Assembly: GCF_942548115.1 (NCBI RefSeq)
Contig: NZ_OW824151.1
Span: forward strand, 3,100,001-3,164,000
Direction of reading: 5' to 3'
Source of the DNA: Aeromicrobium sp. Leaf245
GTDB lineage: Bacteria > Actinomycetota > Actinomycetes > Propionibacteriales > Nocardioidaceae
DNA length: 64,000 nucleotides
A program made the position numbers and the translations under genes. Under the pieces are notes generated by a model that saw nothing but the letters and a program-made list of their open reading frames with translations, was not told where the DNA came from and searched no databases. This document shows positions 51,987-59,797 of this stretch, one piece after another. Numbering within the stretch: position 1 is the stretch's first letter; each line of letters opens with the position of its first letter.

Positions 51987-52872
51987 CGTCGAGCCAGTCC
52001 GGGGTGAGCTTGGGGAACAGGGGGTGCCAGCCGGCGCGATCGCCGAAGCGCTGCGAGCTGATGCGCTGCGACCGCGAGAACGTCTCGAGCCGCACGCCCG
52101 CGACCTTCTGGGTGATGCGGTGGTGGAAGCGCCCGCCGCGGCGCCCGCCCGCGAGCGCGAGCTGCTCGGCCAGGTCGGCACGACGGCAGGGCTCGGCGCC
52201 CACGTTGTAGGTGCCCACCGGCGCGGTGAGGGCCGACTCCGCTGCGGTGCCGACGTCGTCGACGTGCACGAGGTGGACCCACGACTGGGGGTCGCCCCAG
52301 CCGGTGGGCCGGCCGGACCGGGCACGACGCACCATCCAGCGCGAGCTGGGGTCGGGGCCGACGATCTGGCCGAAGCGCAGCACCACCACGTCGGCGCCGT
52401 GCCGGCGGACCGCCTCGGCGTGCTGCTCGGCCTCGGCCACCGTGTCGGTGTCGCGGGTGATCTCGACGGGGGCCTGCTCGTCGATCCAGTCGTCGCCACC
52501 GTCGGCGTAGATGGACGAACGGCTCTGCTGCACGAGTCGTGGGACGCCGGCCGTGAGGGCCGCCTGGGCCACCCGCTGCGAGCCGATCGCCCGGATCCGG
52601 TCGTTGGCCCGCCACGCGCCGGGGCGCAGCATCGACAGGCCCACCGGCATCCGTCCGGCGAAGTTGATGACGACGTCGCAGCCCCGCATGCCCTCGACGA
52701 GCGCGTCGGCGTCGAACACGGTGCCGCGGTGCGGGCGGCCGCCGTGGGCCTCGACGACGGAGGCGGCCCGGTCGGATCGGGCGAGACCGACGACGTCGTG
52801 TCCTGCGTCGACGAGACTCGTCATCGTCGAGCGGCCCATGACTCCGCTGGCTCCGGTGAGAAAGACCTTCAC
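51976..52872 (-). CDS. NAD-dependent epimerase/dehydratase family protein (extended SDR)
   Basis: 298 residues. KVFLTGASGVMGRSTMTSLV is the Gly-rich Rossmann loop, with VVINFAGRM and VQQSRSSIYADGG. The usual YxxxK catalytic pair is not obvious: the region reads TVAEAEQHAEAVRR, so it may be a non-canonical or non-catalytic SDR. GTG start. Substrate unknown. Confidence 0.85.
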   Translation of the reverse strand: MKVFLTGASGVMGRSTMTSLVDAGHDVVGLARSDRAASVVEAHGGRPHRGTVFDADALVEGMRGCDVVINFAGRMPVGLSMLRPGAWRANDRIRAIGSQRVAQAALTAGVPRLVQQSRSSIYADGGDDWIDEQAPVEITRDTDTVAEAEQHAEAVRRHGADVVVLRFGQIVGPDPSSRWMVRRARSGRPTGWGDPQSWVHLVHVDDVGTAAESALTAPVGTYNVGAEPCRRADLAEQLALAGGRRGGRFHHRITQKVAGVRLETFSRSQRISSQRFGDRAGWHPLFPKLTPDWLDGVG

Positions 52873-52978
52873 GTTCTGGCTCCGTGACGTCGGGTGGTGT
52901 ACCGCCGTGTGTGGACTGGTGTCGACCGCCGGTCGGGCGATCGATCGGACCAGGATAGCGGAACCGGGCCCAGGGCCC

Positions 52979-53776
52979 TCAGGCGTCGCTGTCGGCCAGC
53001 TCGGAGACGAGGGGGACGACGTCGGCGATCGAGTCGACGACGCGGGTGGGCCGGAACGGGAACCGGTCGACCTGGCCCGGGGAGGTGGAGCCGGTGAGCA
53101 CCAGGATCGAGCGGAGCCCGGCCTCGAGCCCCGAGAGCACGTCGGTGTCCATGCGGTCGCCGATCATGACGGTGGTCTCGGAGTGGGCCTCGATGCGGTT
53201 CAGAGCCGTGCGCATCATGAGCGGGTTGGGCTTGCCCACGAAGTAGGGCTCGACGCCGGTGGCCTTCGTGATGAGCGCCGCGACCGATCCGGTGGCCGGC
53301 AGGCTGCCCGACGGAGAGGGACCGGTGGGGTCGGGGTTCGTGGCGATGAACCGGGCCCCGCTCTCGATGAGCTGGATGGCCTTGGTGATCGCCTCGAAGG
53401 AGTAGGTGCGGGTCTCGCCCAGCACCACGTACTCGGGGTCGCGGGTGGTCATCACGTAGCCGACGTCGTGCAGGGCCGTCGTCAGCCCGGCCTCGCCGAT
53501 CACGTAGGCGGTTCCCTCGGGACGCTGCTCGCTCAGGAACTTGGCGGTGGCCAGGGCCGACGTCCAGATCGCCGACTCCGGGATGTCGAGCCCGGCGGCG
53601 TGCAGGCGGGCCCGCAGGTCGCGCGGGGTGAAGATCGAGTTGTTGGTGAGCACCAGGAACGGGCGCTCCTGCGTGCGAAGTGCCGCGATGAAGTCGGCCG
53701 CACCGGGGATGGCGCGCTCCTCGTGCACGAGGACGCCGTCCATGTCGGTGAGCCACGAGACGACGGGCTTGGTCAT
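52979..53776 (-). CDS. HAD-superfamily class IIA phosphatase (NagD-like)
   Basis: 265 residues. VSWLTDMDGVLVHEERAIPG (nucleophile Asp in DMDGV), FLVLTNNSIFTP, VEPYFVGKPNPLMMRTAL (motif III Lys) and VMIGDRMDTDVLSGLEAGLR. Dephosphorylates sugar or nucleotide phosphates; the exact substrate is unclear. ATG overlaps the esterase stop (ATGA). Confidence 0.94.
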   Translation of the reverse strand: MTKPVVSWLTDMDGVLVHEERAIPGAADFIAALRTQERPFLVLTNNSIFTPRDLRARLHAAGLDIPESAIWTSALATAKFLSEQRPEGTAYVIGEAGLTTALHDVGYVMTTRDPEYVVLGETRTYSFEAITKAIQLIESGARFIATNPDPTGPSPSGSLPATGSVAALITKATGVEPYFVGKPNPLMMRTALNRIEAHSETTVMIGDRMDTDVLSGLEAGLRSILVLTGSTSPGQVDRFPFRPTRVVDSIADVVPLVSELADSDA

Positions 53777-54783
53777 GGCTTCTCCTGGTCGATGGAGTGC
53801 GTGCGCACGAAGTCCCAGATCAGCTGGGTCGCGTCCACGTCACCCTTGGCCGGTCGGGTCCGGGGCGAGTCGACGGTGGCGCCGGGCGCGTCACCGCCGG
53901 GCCAGCGGTGCTTGCCGGCGCCCAGGAAGTAGGCCTCGACGTCGGCGCCGCCCGCGCACGGCGTGTAGGCGAGGTGGACGACGCCACCGGGCAGCTTGGT
54001 GCGCGCACCCGGCAGGCACCCGTTCTGCTGGGCCCAGCGTGCGGCCGTGAGCACCGCCGACGGGAGCCGCCCGATCTTCGTCTTGGCGGCACCCTTGAGC
54101 GGGACGACCTTGTCCTTCATGCCGTGGAACACGATGAGGGGCCGGGCGGGCGCCTGGGCGCACTCGGGGGTGCGGTAGGGGCCGGCCACCGACGCGTACG
54201 CGGCGAAGCGGTCGTCGTCGCGGCACGCGAGCGCCATCGTGAGGGCGCCACCGTTGGAGAAGCCGACGGCGTAGGTGCGCGACTCGTCGGTGCAGGTCGT
54301 GCTGCGGACGTCGTCGAGGAGCGCGTCGACGAAGGCCAGGTCGGCCCCGTCGCGACCGTCGACCTCACGGAACCGCCACGCGGGGACGTTGCCGAGCGCC
54401 TGGGGTGCCACGACCACGGCGTCCTCGGTGTCGGCCAGCTGGTCCATGCGGGTCATGCGCAGCATCGACTCCGGATCTCGTCCGAGACCGTGGAACAGCA
54501 CGACGACCGGCAGCGGGCGGCTGCCGTCGTAGCTGGCGGGTACGTGCACGAGGTAGCGCCGGTCGGCGCCACCGAAGGTCATGGTGCGCTGGCTCGTGCC
54601 GATGATGCCGGGCGCGGGGGTGCTGCACGGACCGTCGGCGACGGGCGGGGCCGCCGGCTCGTCGGAACGCGCCATGGTGGTGCCGGCGAGCACGAGGCTC
54701 GCCGTGAGCACCGACGCGAGGAGGACGAGGAGCGGTCCCGAGGCATGCGTGCGAGCACGACGGACCAGGGACACCACGGGCAC
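53773..54783 (-). CDS. LpqC/PHB depolymerase-like secreted esterase
   Basis: 336 residues with a signal peptide/anchor at about 15-38 (LVLLASVLTASLVLAGTTMA). Alpha/beta-hydrolase of the esterase PHB-depolymerase family: YLVHVPASYDGSRPLPVVVL, FHGLGRDPES, AVGFSNGGALTMALACRDDD (Ser in GFSNGG), IVFHGMKDKVVPL and GKHRWPGGD with the His. GTG start. A paralogue at 59798 shares the GYDGSRPLPVV(V/Y)LFHGLG segment. Overlaps the HAD gene. Confidence 0.9.
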   Translation of the reverse strand: MPVVSLVRRARTHASGPLLVLLASVLTASLVLAGTTMARSDEPAAPPVADGPCSTPAPGIIGTSQRTMTFGGADRRYLVHVPASYDGSRPLPVVVLFHGLGRDPESMLRMTRMDQLADTEDAVVVAPQALGNVPAWRFREVDGRDGADLAFVDALLDDVRSTTCTDESRTYAVGFSNGGALTMALACRDDDRFAAYASVAGPYRTPECAQAPARPLIVFHGMKDKVVPLKGAAKTKIGRLPSAVLTAARWAQQNGCLPGARTKLPGGVVHLAYTPCAGGADVEAYFLGAGKHRWPGGDAPGATVDSPRTRPAKGDVDATQLIWDFVRTHSIDQEKP

Positions 54784-54869
54784 ATCCTACGCGGCGCGGA
54801 CCCCGGCCTCGGCATCGTCGACGCGTCGGCCGTCACCCGCGCTCCGGGGCGCGCACCCCCTGCGGGCGG

Positions 54870-55157
54870 TCAGCCGTCTGCGGGAGCGACCACGGAGGCG
54901 AGCCCCGCAGGCTGCGGGTGCTCGCTGGTGCACCGGGCCCCGGGGTCGATCTGGTGCACGACGGCGTCGACCAGCCACTGGTCACCCGCGCCCCGGCACT
55001 CGACCACGACGTACACGCTGGACCCGTTGTGGGTACCCAGCGCGACCACGCCGCTCATCGCCGCGGTGTGGAAGTCGGCGAGGATCCTCTGCTGCTCGCG
55101 CACGCCGCTGACCTCGTACACGACCACGGTCCAGGAGCGTTCGTCCATCCGTGACAT
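54870..55157 (-). CDS. Small unrecognised protein, 95 residues
   Basis: ATG at 55157 behind GGAGG. The product begins MSRMDERSWTVVVYEVSGVR and has QQRILADFHTAAMSGVVALG, an apparent alpha/beta domain of about 75 residues (VYVVVECRGAGDQWLVDAVV) and no membrane segment. Divergent from the sugar dehydrogenase gene. No family recognised. Confidence 0.65.
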   Translation of the reverse strand: MSRMDERSWTVVVYEVSGVREQQRILADFHTAAMSGVVALGTHNGSSVYVVVECRGAGDQWLVDAVVHQIDPGARCTSEHPQPAGLASVVAPADG

Positions 55158-55291
55158 GAGGCCTCCGAGGTGCGCGGGCGTGCTGCGTGGTGCGGTGAGC
55201 GTACGACCGATCCCGCGTCGGCGCGCGTCGGCGACGTGACGACCTCGCCGGAGAGGGTGACGGATCGGCGGACCGCACGGATACTGGGTCG

Positions 55292-56470
55292 ATGAACCTG
55301 CGCCGCGTCTCCGTCGTCCTGTGCGCGAGCGCCTCGCTCGCCGCTGCCCTCCTGGTCGGGGGCACGCCGGCCGCCACCTCCGCTGCCGCCGAGGCCCCGG
55401 CCCTGGACGTCGAGGTCGTGCAGTCCGGACTCGTCCATCCTTGGGCGCTGACGTTCCTGCCCGACGGTTCGATGCTCTACACCCAGCGCGACGCCCGGAC
55501 CGTGACGATGCTCGAGCCGTCGGGCCGCTCGACGGTCGTCCTCTCCCGCCCGGCGGGCATGTGGAACGGCGGCGAGACGGGGCTCATGGGGATCGAGACC
55601 TCCGTCGACTTCGCCAAGACCGGCCTCTTCTTCACCTGCCACGGCTACCGCTCGGGCTCCACAGCCGACGTCCGTGTGGTCGCCTGGAAGCTGGACCGGA
55701 CCACGCGCAAGGCGACCTTCTCGCGCAACCTCGTGACCAGCCTGGTCTCCCGCTCGGGGCGCCACGGCGGCTGCGCCCTGGAGCGCGGCGCGGGCTTCTC
55801 GCTCTACATCGGCACCGGCGACGCGGCCCGACCGGACGTGCCGCAGGCGCCTCGGTCCGGCGGCGGCAAGGTGCTCCGCGTGGTCAGCTCGACCGGCAAC
55901 GGGTACCGCGACAACCCGTGGGGCACGGCCGCGAACGCGATGCAGCGGCGGCTGTGGACCTACGGCCACCGCAACGTGCAGGGGCTCGCGCGTCAGCCCT
56001 CCACGGGCCGCATCTGGTCGGCCGAGCACGGCTCGTACCGCGACGACGAGATCAACGGCCTGGTCAAGGGCGGCAACCACGGCTGGAACCCCGTGGCGCG
56101 GAAGGCCGGCGACCCGTTCTACAACGAGGGCGCCAACTCGCCCATGACCGACTTCGCGATCCCAGGAGCGCAGCGGGCAGCGTCGTGGAGCTCCGGCCAG
56201 CCGACCATCGCCACCAGCGGAGCCGCGTTCGTGACGGGCGAGAGCTGGGGTGCGCTCGACGGCGCGCTGGCGGTCTCGGCGCTGAAGGGTCAGCACCTGC
56301 GCTTCCTCACGTTCGACTCGGCCCTGAAGCTCGTCGACGACGTGCGCCCGCCGGAGCTCGACGGGACGTACGGGCGCCTGCGGGGCGCGCAGCTCGGCCC
56401 CGACGGCGCGCTCTACGTGACGACGTCGAACGGGTCCGACGACAAGATCCTGCGCATCACGCCGCGCTGA
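55292..56470 (+). CDS. Secreted PQQ-dependent glucose/sorbosone dehydrogenase-like protein
   Basis: 392 residues. Signal peptide 1-34 ending AAAE. Six-bladed beta-propeller of the GSDH/sorbosone dehydrogenase family: GLVHPWALTFLPDGSMLYTQ, GLMGIETSVDFAKTGLFFTC, YIGTGDAARPDVPQAPRSGG, GHRNVQGLARQPSTGRIWSA (catalytic His), EHGSYRDDEINGLVKGGNHG (PQQ-binding) and GRLRGAQLGPDGALYVTT. PQQ synthesis genes are not in the window. Confidence 0.93.
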   Translation: MNLRRVSVVLCASASLAAALLVGGTPAATSAAAEAPALDVEVVQSGLVHPWALTFLPDGSMLYTQRDARTVTMLEPSGRSTVVLSRPAGMWNGGETGLMGIETSVDFAKTGLFFTCHGYRSGSTADVRVVAWKLDRTTRKATFSRNLVTSLVSRSGRHGGCALERGAGFSLYIGTGDAARPDVPQAPRSGGGKVLRVVSSTGNGYRDNPWGTAANAMQRRLWTYGHRNVQGLARQPSTGRIWSAEHGSYRDDEINGLVKGGNHGWNPVARKAGDPFYNEGANSPMTDFAIPGAQRAASWSSGQPTIATSGAAFVTGESWGALDGALAVSALKGQHLRFLTFDSALKLVDDVRPPELDGTYGRLRGAQLGPDGALYVTTSNGSDDKILRITPR

Positions 56471-56501
56471 CGGGACGCCAGGGCGGCACGCAGGTCCCGG
56501 C

Positions 56502-57137
56502 TCAACGCTCGTCGAACGGCGTCATCGGCGGCGCCAGGTGCTCCAGCTCGGCGAACCGGTGGCTCCACGGCGAGCCCTGCTTCATCCGTTCGCCGAGCGC
56601 CGTGCGCTGCCCGTCTCCCCAGAGCGGGGGCGTGCCCGTGGCCGTCGCGACCGTGCCGGCGGCGGCGAGCAGGACGGTGGACAGCCCGCTGCGCCGGCGG
56701 GTGGGGGCCACGTAGACCTGGTCCACCTCTCCGGTGCGCGGCCACCACCGAACCGCACCGGCCTGGTCGGCGGCGCGGACGCCGGCCTCGCGCGGCAGAC
56801 GTCCCTGCAGGACCTCACCTGCCGGGACCGTCCCGCCGGCGAAGGCGACGAGGTTGGTCGCGGGCTCACGCTCCTGGGGCTCGTGCACCTGCACGAACCA
56901 GAGCCCACCGGTGCGCTCGAGCAGCGCGGGGGCGACCTCGAGCCGCAATGGCGTGCCGTCGGCCCGCGGGGTCAGCCGGCAGAGCACGGTCTCCCCACGC
57001 ACCAGGTCCTCGGCCTCTGCGGCGAGCAGCTCCGTCACGGTGCCGTCGGGGCGAGCGCCACCGACGACCGACGCGAACCAGGCCGTGGCGCCGTCGGGCC
57101 CCAGAGCCCGACAGCGCCAGACCTGCGGCCCGAGCAC
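56502..57137 (-). CDS. GNAT-like protein, 211 residues
   Basis: The C-terminal part resembles a GNAT domain: GAVRWWPRTGEVDQVYVAPT, RRRSGLSTVLLAAAGTVATA and GTPPLWGDGQRTALGERM. The first 100 residues are not recognised. GTG start. Lies eight bases after the LPXTG gene and co-directional with it. Confidence 0.7.
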   Translation of the reverse strand: MLGPQVWRCRALGPDGATAWFASVVGGARPDGTVTELLAAEAEDLVRGETVLCRLTPRADGTPLRLEVAPALLERTGGLWFVQVHEPQEREPATNLVAFAGGTVPAGEVLQGRLPREAGVRAADQAGAVRWWPRTGEVDQVYVAPTRRRSGLSTVLLAAAGTVATATGTPPLWGDGQRTALGERMKQGSPWSHRFAELEHLAPPMTPFDER

Positions 57138-57145
57138 GAGGCGGC

Positions 57146-58132
57146 TCAGGCGTCCGAACGGCGTCGGCCGGCCGCGACGGCCGTGCCGCCGGCGGCGACC
57201 ATGGCGAGACCGAGCGCGAGGAGTGCGCCCTCCGGGCCCCCGGTGTCGGGCAGACGTGCCGAGCCGGCCGCGTCCGAGGAGTCGCTCGTGTCCGAGGGGT
57301 CAGCCGGGTTCGAGGGATCGGTCGGGCCCGAGGGATCGGTCGGTTCGGCCGGCTCCTCCGGATTCGGCGCGCCCAGCTCGAACCACACGTCCGCGGTGTC
57401 GTCGCAGAAGAGGGCATCGGTCTCGCTCACCTCGCACGGGGTGACGGTTGCGGTCCTCGTCTCGGGCGCCAGCTCGCCCGGGGACGAGAGGTGCTGGACG
57501 GTGACCGTGGCCCCCGGCGTCGTGTAGTACCAGTTCAACCGGTCCGTCGCGGACTGGCCGGGATCGTCGATGTCGACACCTCGGGCGCTGGCGCGCAGCT
57601 CCGGCTGGTTCGGGTAGGGCCGGAAGAAGTTGCCCTCGCACTGGCTGTCGCCGCTCCCCGGGTCTCCGACCGCGATGGTGGTGCAGTCGAAGGTCTCGGA
57701 GTCGGCGCCGTCCTGGCTCGTCACCGTCACCCGGAGGACGCTGCCCTCGGTCACGGTCCCGGCGGGGAGGTCGTTGTCCTCGGCGAGGCGGACACCCACC
57801 CGGAACTTGCGCGACCCGTAGTTCGGAACGACCTCCTCGGCCTCGTCGACGTCGTCGACGACCTTCGGGTCGGGCGTGTCCTCGGTGGACGTCGCCTCGG
57901 ACGTCGACGTCCCGGTCTCCGGGCTGGTGCTCTCCTCGACGTCGGACTCGCCGTCCGGGGCCGCGGAGGTCTCGGGCGTGGAGGTCGGCGTCGACTCCTC
58001 GGAGCCGTCGACGTCGCTCGAGGTGGTGTCGTCGGCAAGCGCAGGCGCGGCGACGGTCACGAGACCGGCCACGGCGCAGGCGCCCGCGACGGTGAGGCGG
58101 GCAAGGGGCGAGCGAGCGCTCATGAGGGACAT
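57146..58132 (-). CDS. LPXTG-anchored surface protein
   Basis: 328 residues. Signal peptide 1-34 (LTVAGACAVAGLVTVAAPAL), a Thr/Ser/Glu-rich stalk (35-85), a beta-rich central domain with four Cys, a Pro/Asp/Ser stalk (PTDPSGPTDPSNPADPSD) and the sorting signal LPDTG with a membrane helix and an RRR tail. A sortase elsewhere should attach it to the wall. The N-terminus and acidic stalk resemble the protein at the end of the window. Candidate for PMT glycosylation (inference). Confidence 0.9.
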   Translation of the reverse strand: MSLMSARSPLARLTVAGACAVAGLVTVAAPALADDTTSSDVDGSEESTPTSTPETSAAPDGESDVEESTSPETGTSTSEATSTEDTPDPKVVDDVDEAEEVVPNYGSRKFRVGVRLAEDNDLPAGTVTEGSVLRVTVTSQDGADSETFDCTTIAVGDPGSGDSQCEGNFFRPYPNQPELRASARGVDIDDPGQSATDRLNWYYTTPGATVTVQHLSSPGELAPETRTATVTPCEVSETDALFCDDTADVWFELGAPNPEEPAEPTDPSGPTDPSNPADPSDTSDSSDAAGSARLPDTGGPEGALLALGLAMVAAGGTAVAAGRRRSDA

Positions 58133-58268
58133 CGGTGCTCCGGACGGGACAGGGGGCGGGCCGCGACCAGTATGGGGCTCTGCGCAGGTCGACGGGGCGC
58201 ACTCCCACGAAAGGGGACCTTGGACCCGGCGCGGCCCGGACCTTTCGGGCCGGCGACCGGCGAAGCCG

Positions 58269-58313
58269 GGCTGGGTTCGAACCTGGGACCTGCGACTGAG
58301 GAGACCGTTTCCC
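58269..58313 (-). pseudogene. Degenerate tRNA-Arg (CCT) fragment
   Basis: These 45 bases match 58383-58427 of the neighbouring tRNA-Arg at 36 positions without gaps. They keep the anticodon CCT, the GCAGGTC segment and GGTTCGAA. The T stem is broken and no acceptor or D arm can be built around it. A partial, decayed duplicate, 114 bp from the intact gene. Confidence 0.7.
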
Positions 58314-58341
58314 TGCCGCTGCTGCTCCGCGCCCATCACGA

Positions 58342-58381
58342 CCCGGCCGTACGTGCCCCACGCCCCGGCCGTACGTGCCCC
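58342..58381. repeat. 22-bp tandem repeat abutting tRNA-Arg
   Basis: CCCGGCCGTACGTGCCCC occurs at 58342-58359 and again at 58364-58381, the second copy running into the 3' end of tRNA-Arg. Slippage or duplication at the tRNA end is the simplest reading. Confidence 0.8.
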
Positions 58382-58448
58382 CGGCAGGATTCGAACCTGC
58401 GACCTGCGGTTTAGGAAACCGTTGCTCTATCCCCTGAGCTACGGGGGC
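58376..58448 (-). tRNA. tRNA-Arg (anticodon CCT)
   Basis: 73 bases on the minus strand. Acceptor GCCCCCG pairs with CGGGGGC, discriminator A. D arm GCTCAGGGGATAGAGC, anticodon loop TTCCTAA with anticodon CCT (reads AGG), T arm GCAGGTTCGAATCCTGC. CCA not encoded. A partial copy and a tandem repeat lie just downstream. Confidence 0.95.
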
Positions 58449-58535
58449 GGGGCGCCGAGCCCCGAGGGGTGACGACGCACCCCCATCTTGGCAGGCGCGG
58501 CAGGAGCGGGGCGCAGCCGACCCGACCTCGGCAGG

Positions 58536-58997
58536 TCAGCGGTAGATCATGCAGGTCGTGGTGCCGTGGGCGACGAGCCGGCCGGAGGCGTCGACGATGG
58601 AGCCCTCGGCGGTGGCCACCTGGCGTCCGACGTGGATGGTGCGGCCGGTCCCGACCAGGCGTGCACCGTCGACCGGGACGGTCCGGATGTAGTTGACCTT
58701 GAGCTCGAGCGTCCCGTACCCGACGCCCGCCTCGAGCGTCGAGTGGATCGAGCAGCCCATCACCGAGTCGAGCAGGGTGGCGCAGATGCCGCCGTGCAGG
58801 GACCCCAGGGGGTTGGCGAAGGTGGGCTTGGTCGGCACCGAGAACACGACCGTCCCCTCCTCCAGCGACTCGACCTCGAGGCCGAGGAGGTCCCCGATGA
58901 AGGGCGGCCTGTCCTCGGCCGCGAAGGCGGTCCGGAGGAACTCCAGCCCGGTGAGCTGCTTCAGGTGCTCCAGCTGCTCGGCTGACAGCGACGTCAT
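58536..58997 (-). CDS. PaaI-type thioesterase (hotdog fold)
   Basis: 153 residues. FIGDLLGLEVESLEEGTVVF, then FANPLGSLHGGICATLLDSV with the HGG active-site motif and LELKVNYIRTVPVDG. Acts on acyl- or aryl-CoA esters. ATG is behind GAGAGGG. Divergent from a TetR gene across a 34-bp palindrome, so probably its target. Confidence 0.93.
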   Translation of the reverse strand: MTSLSAEQLEHLKQLTGLEFLRTAFAAEDRPPFIGDLLGLEVESLEEGTVVFSVPTKPTFANPLGSLHGGICATLLDSVMGCSIHSTLEAGVGYGTLELKVNYIRTVPVDGARLVGTGRTIHVGRQVATAEGSIVDASGRLVAHGTTTCMIYR

Positions 58998-59020
58998 GAC
59001 GGACCCTCTCGATCGACGAG

Positions 59021-59054
59021 GACCCACTATAGACCGATCGGTCTATAGTGGGTC
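59021..59054. promoter_or_regulatory. Perfect 34-bp palindrome, TetR (NemR-like) operator
   Basis: GACCCACTATAGACCGA (59021-59037) is followed directly by its exact reverse complement to 59054. It contains TAGACCGATCGGTCTA, matching the NemR-type box TAGACC-N4-GGTCTA. It lies between divergent thioesterase and tetR genes, ending one base before the tetR ATG, so binding would block both. Confidence 0.88.
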
Positions 59055-59055
59055 G

Positions 59056-59604
59056 ATGGCCACCGGAGCGAGGGACCGCATCGTCACCGCCACCATCGCG
59101 CTGGTGCGCGAGCGTGGGGTCCACGGCACCGGCGTGGCCGAGGTCCTCGAGCGCAGCGGTGCGGCGCGCGGATCGATCTACCAGCACTTCCCGGCCGGCA
59201 AGCCGGCCCTCGTCGCCGAGGCCGTCCGGGTCGCAGGACGACACCTGGAGAGACTGATGACCGACGGCGCCGCGGCCGCCCCCGAGCAGCCCGCCGTCGC
59301 GATGCTCGAGGCAATGCTGGACTGGTGGGAGCGGGAGATCCGTCGCCACGGCGGAGCACTGGGCTGTCCGATCGCGGCCGCGGCGGTCGATGACGACCCG
59401 GTGGTGAACGCTGCCGCCCAGGCGGTGTTCGAGCGCCTGCACGCCCTGCTGTCCGAGACCACGGGCGACCCGAGCGCCGCCAGCGTGGCTCTCAGTGCGG
59501 TCGAGGGAGCCATCCTGCGCTCGCGCGTGGCTCGGGACCCGGAGCCCCTCGACGACGTCCGGCGCCACCTGACGGGGCTGCTCGGGGCCTCCCCCCGCAC
59601 CTAG
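59056..59604 (+). CDS. TetR-family regulator (NemR-like)
   Basis: 182 residues. HTH: GVHGTGVAEVLERSGAARGS, IYQHFPAGKPALVAEAVR at about 25-55. The C-terminal domain with HGGALGCPIAAAAVDDDPVV resembles the TetR_C/NemR group. ATG at 59056 adjoins the palindrome, so its transcript may have almost no leader. Probably controls itself and the thioesterase. Confidence 0.93.
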   Translation: MATGARDRIVTATIALVRERGVHGTGVAEVLERSGAARGSIYQHFPAGKPALVAEAVRVAGRHLERLMTDGAAAAPEQPAVAMLEAMLDWWEREIRRHGGALGCPIAAAAVDDDPVVNAAAQAVFERLHALLSETTGDPSAASVALSAVEGAILRSRVARDPEPLDDVRRHLTGLLGASPRT

Positions 59605-59797
59605 GCCAGTGGCCTTCCAGGGGTCGGCACGGGGGGAGGTCCTTCCAACGTAACGGCTCAGCGGCGTCGCGCGCGACGACAGCGCGCAGTCTCCGCGACC
59701 CACCGCGTCCCCGCCCTCACGTCACTGCGGAGGCAGGGTGCGCGCGTGCTCCATCCCTCGCTCGGCCCAGTCGGCCAGTCCGTCGCCCAGCGAACCC

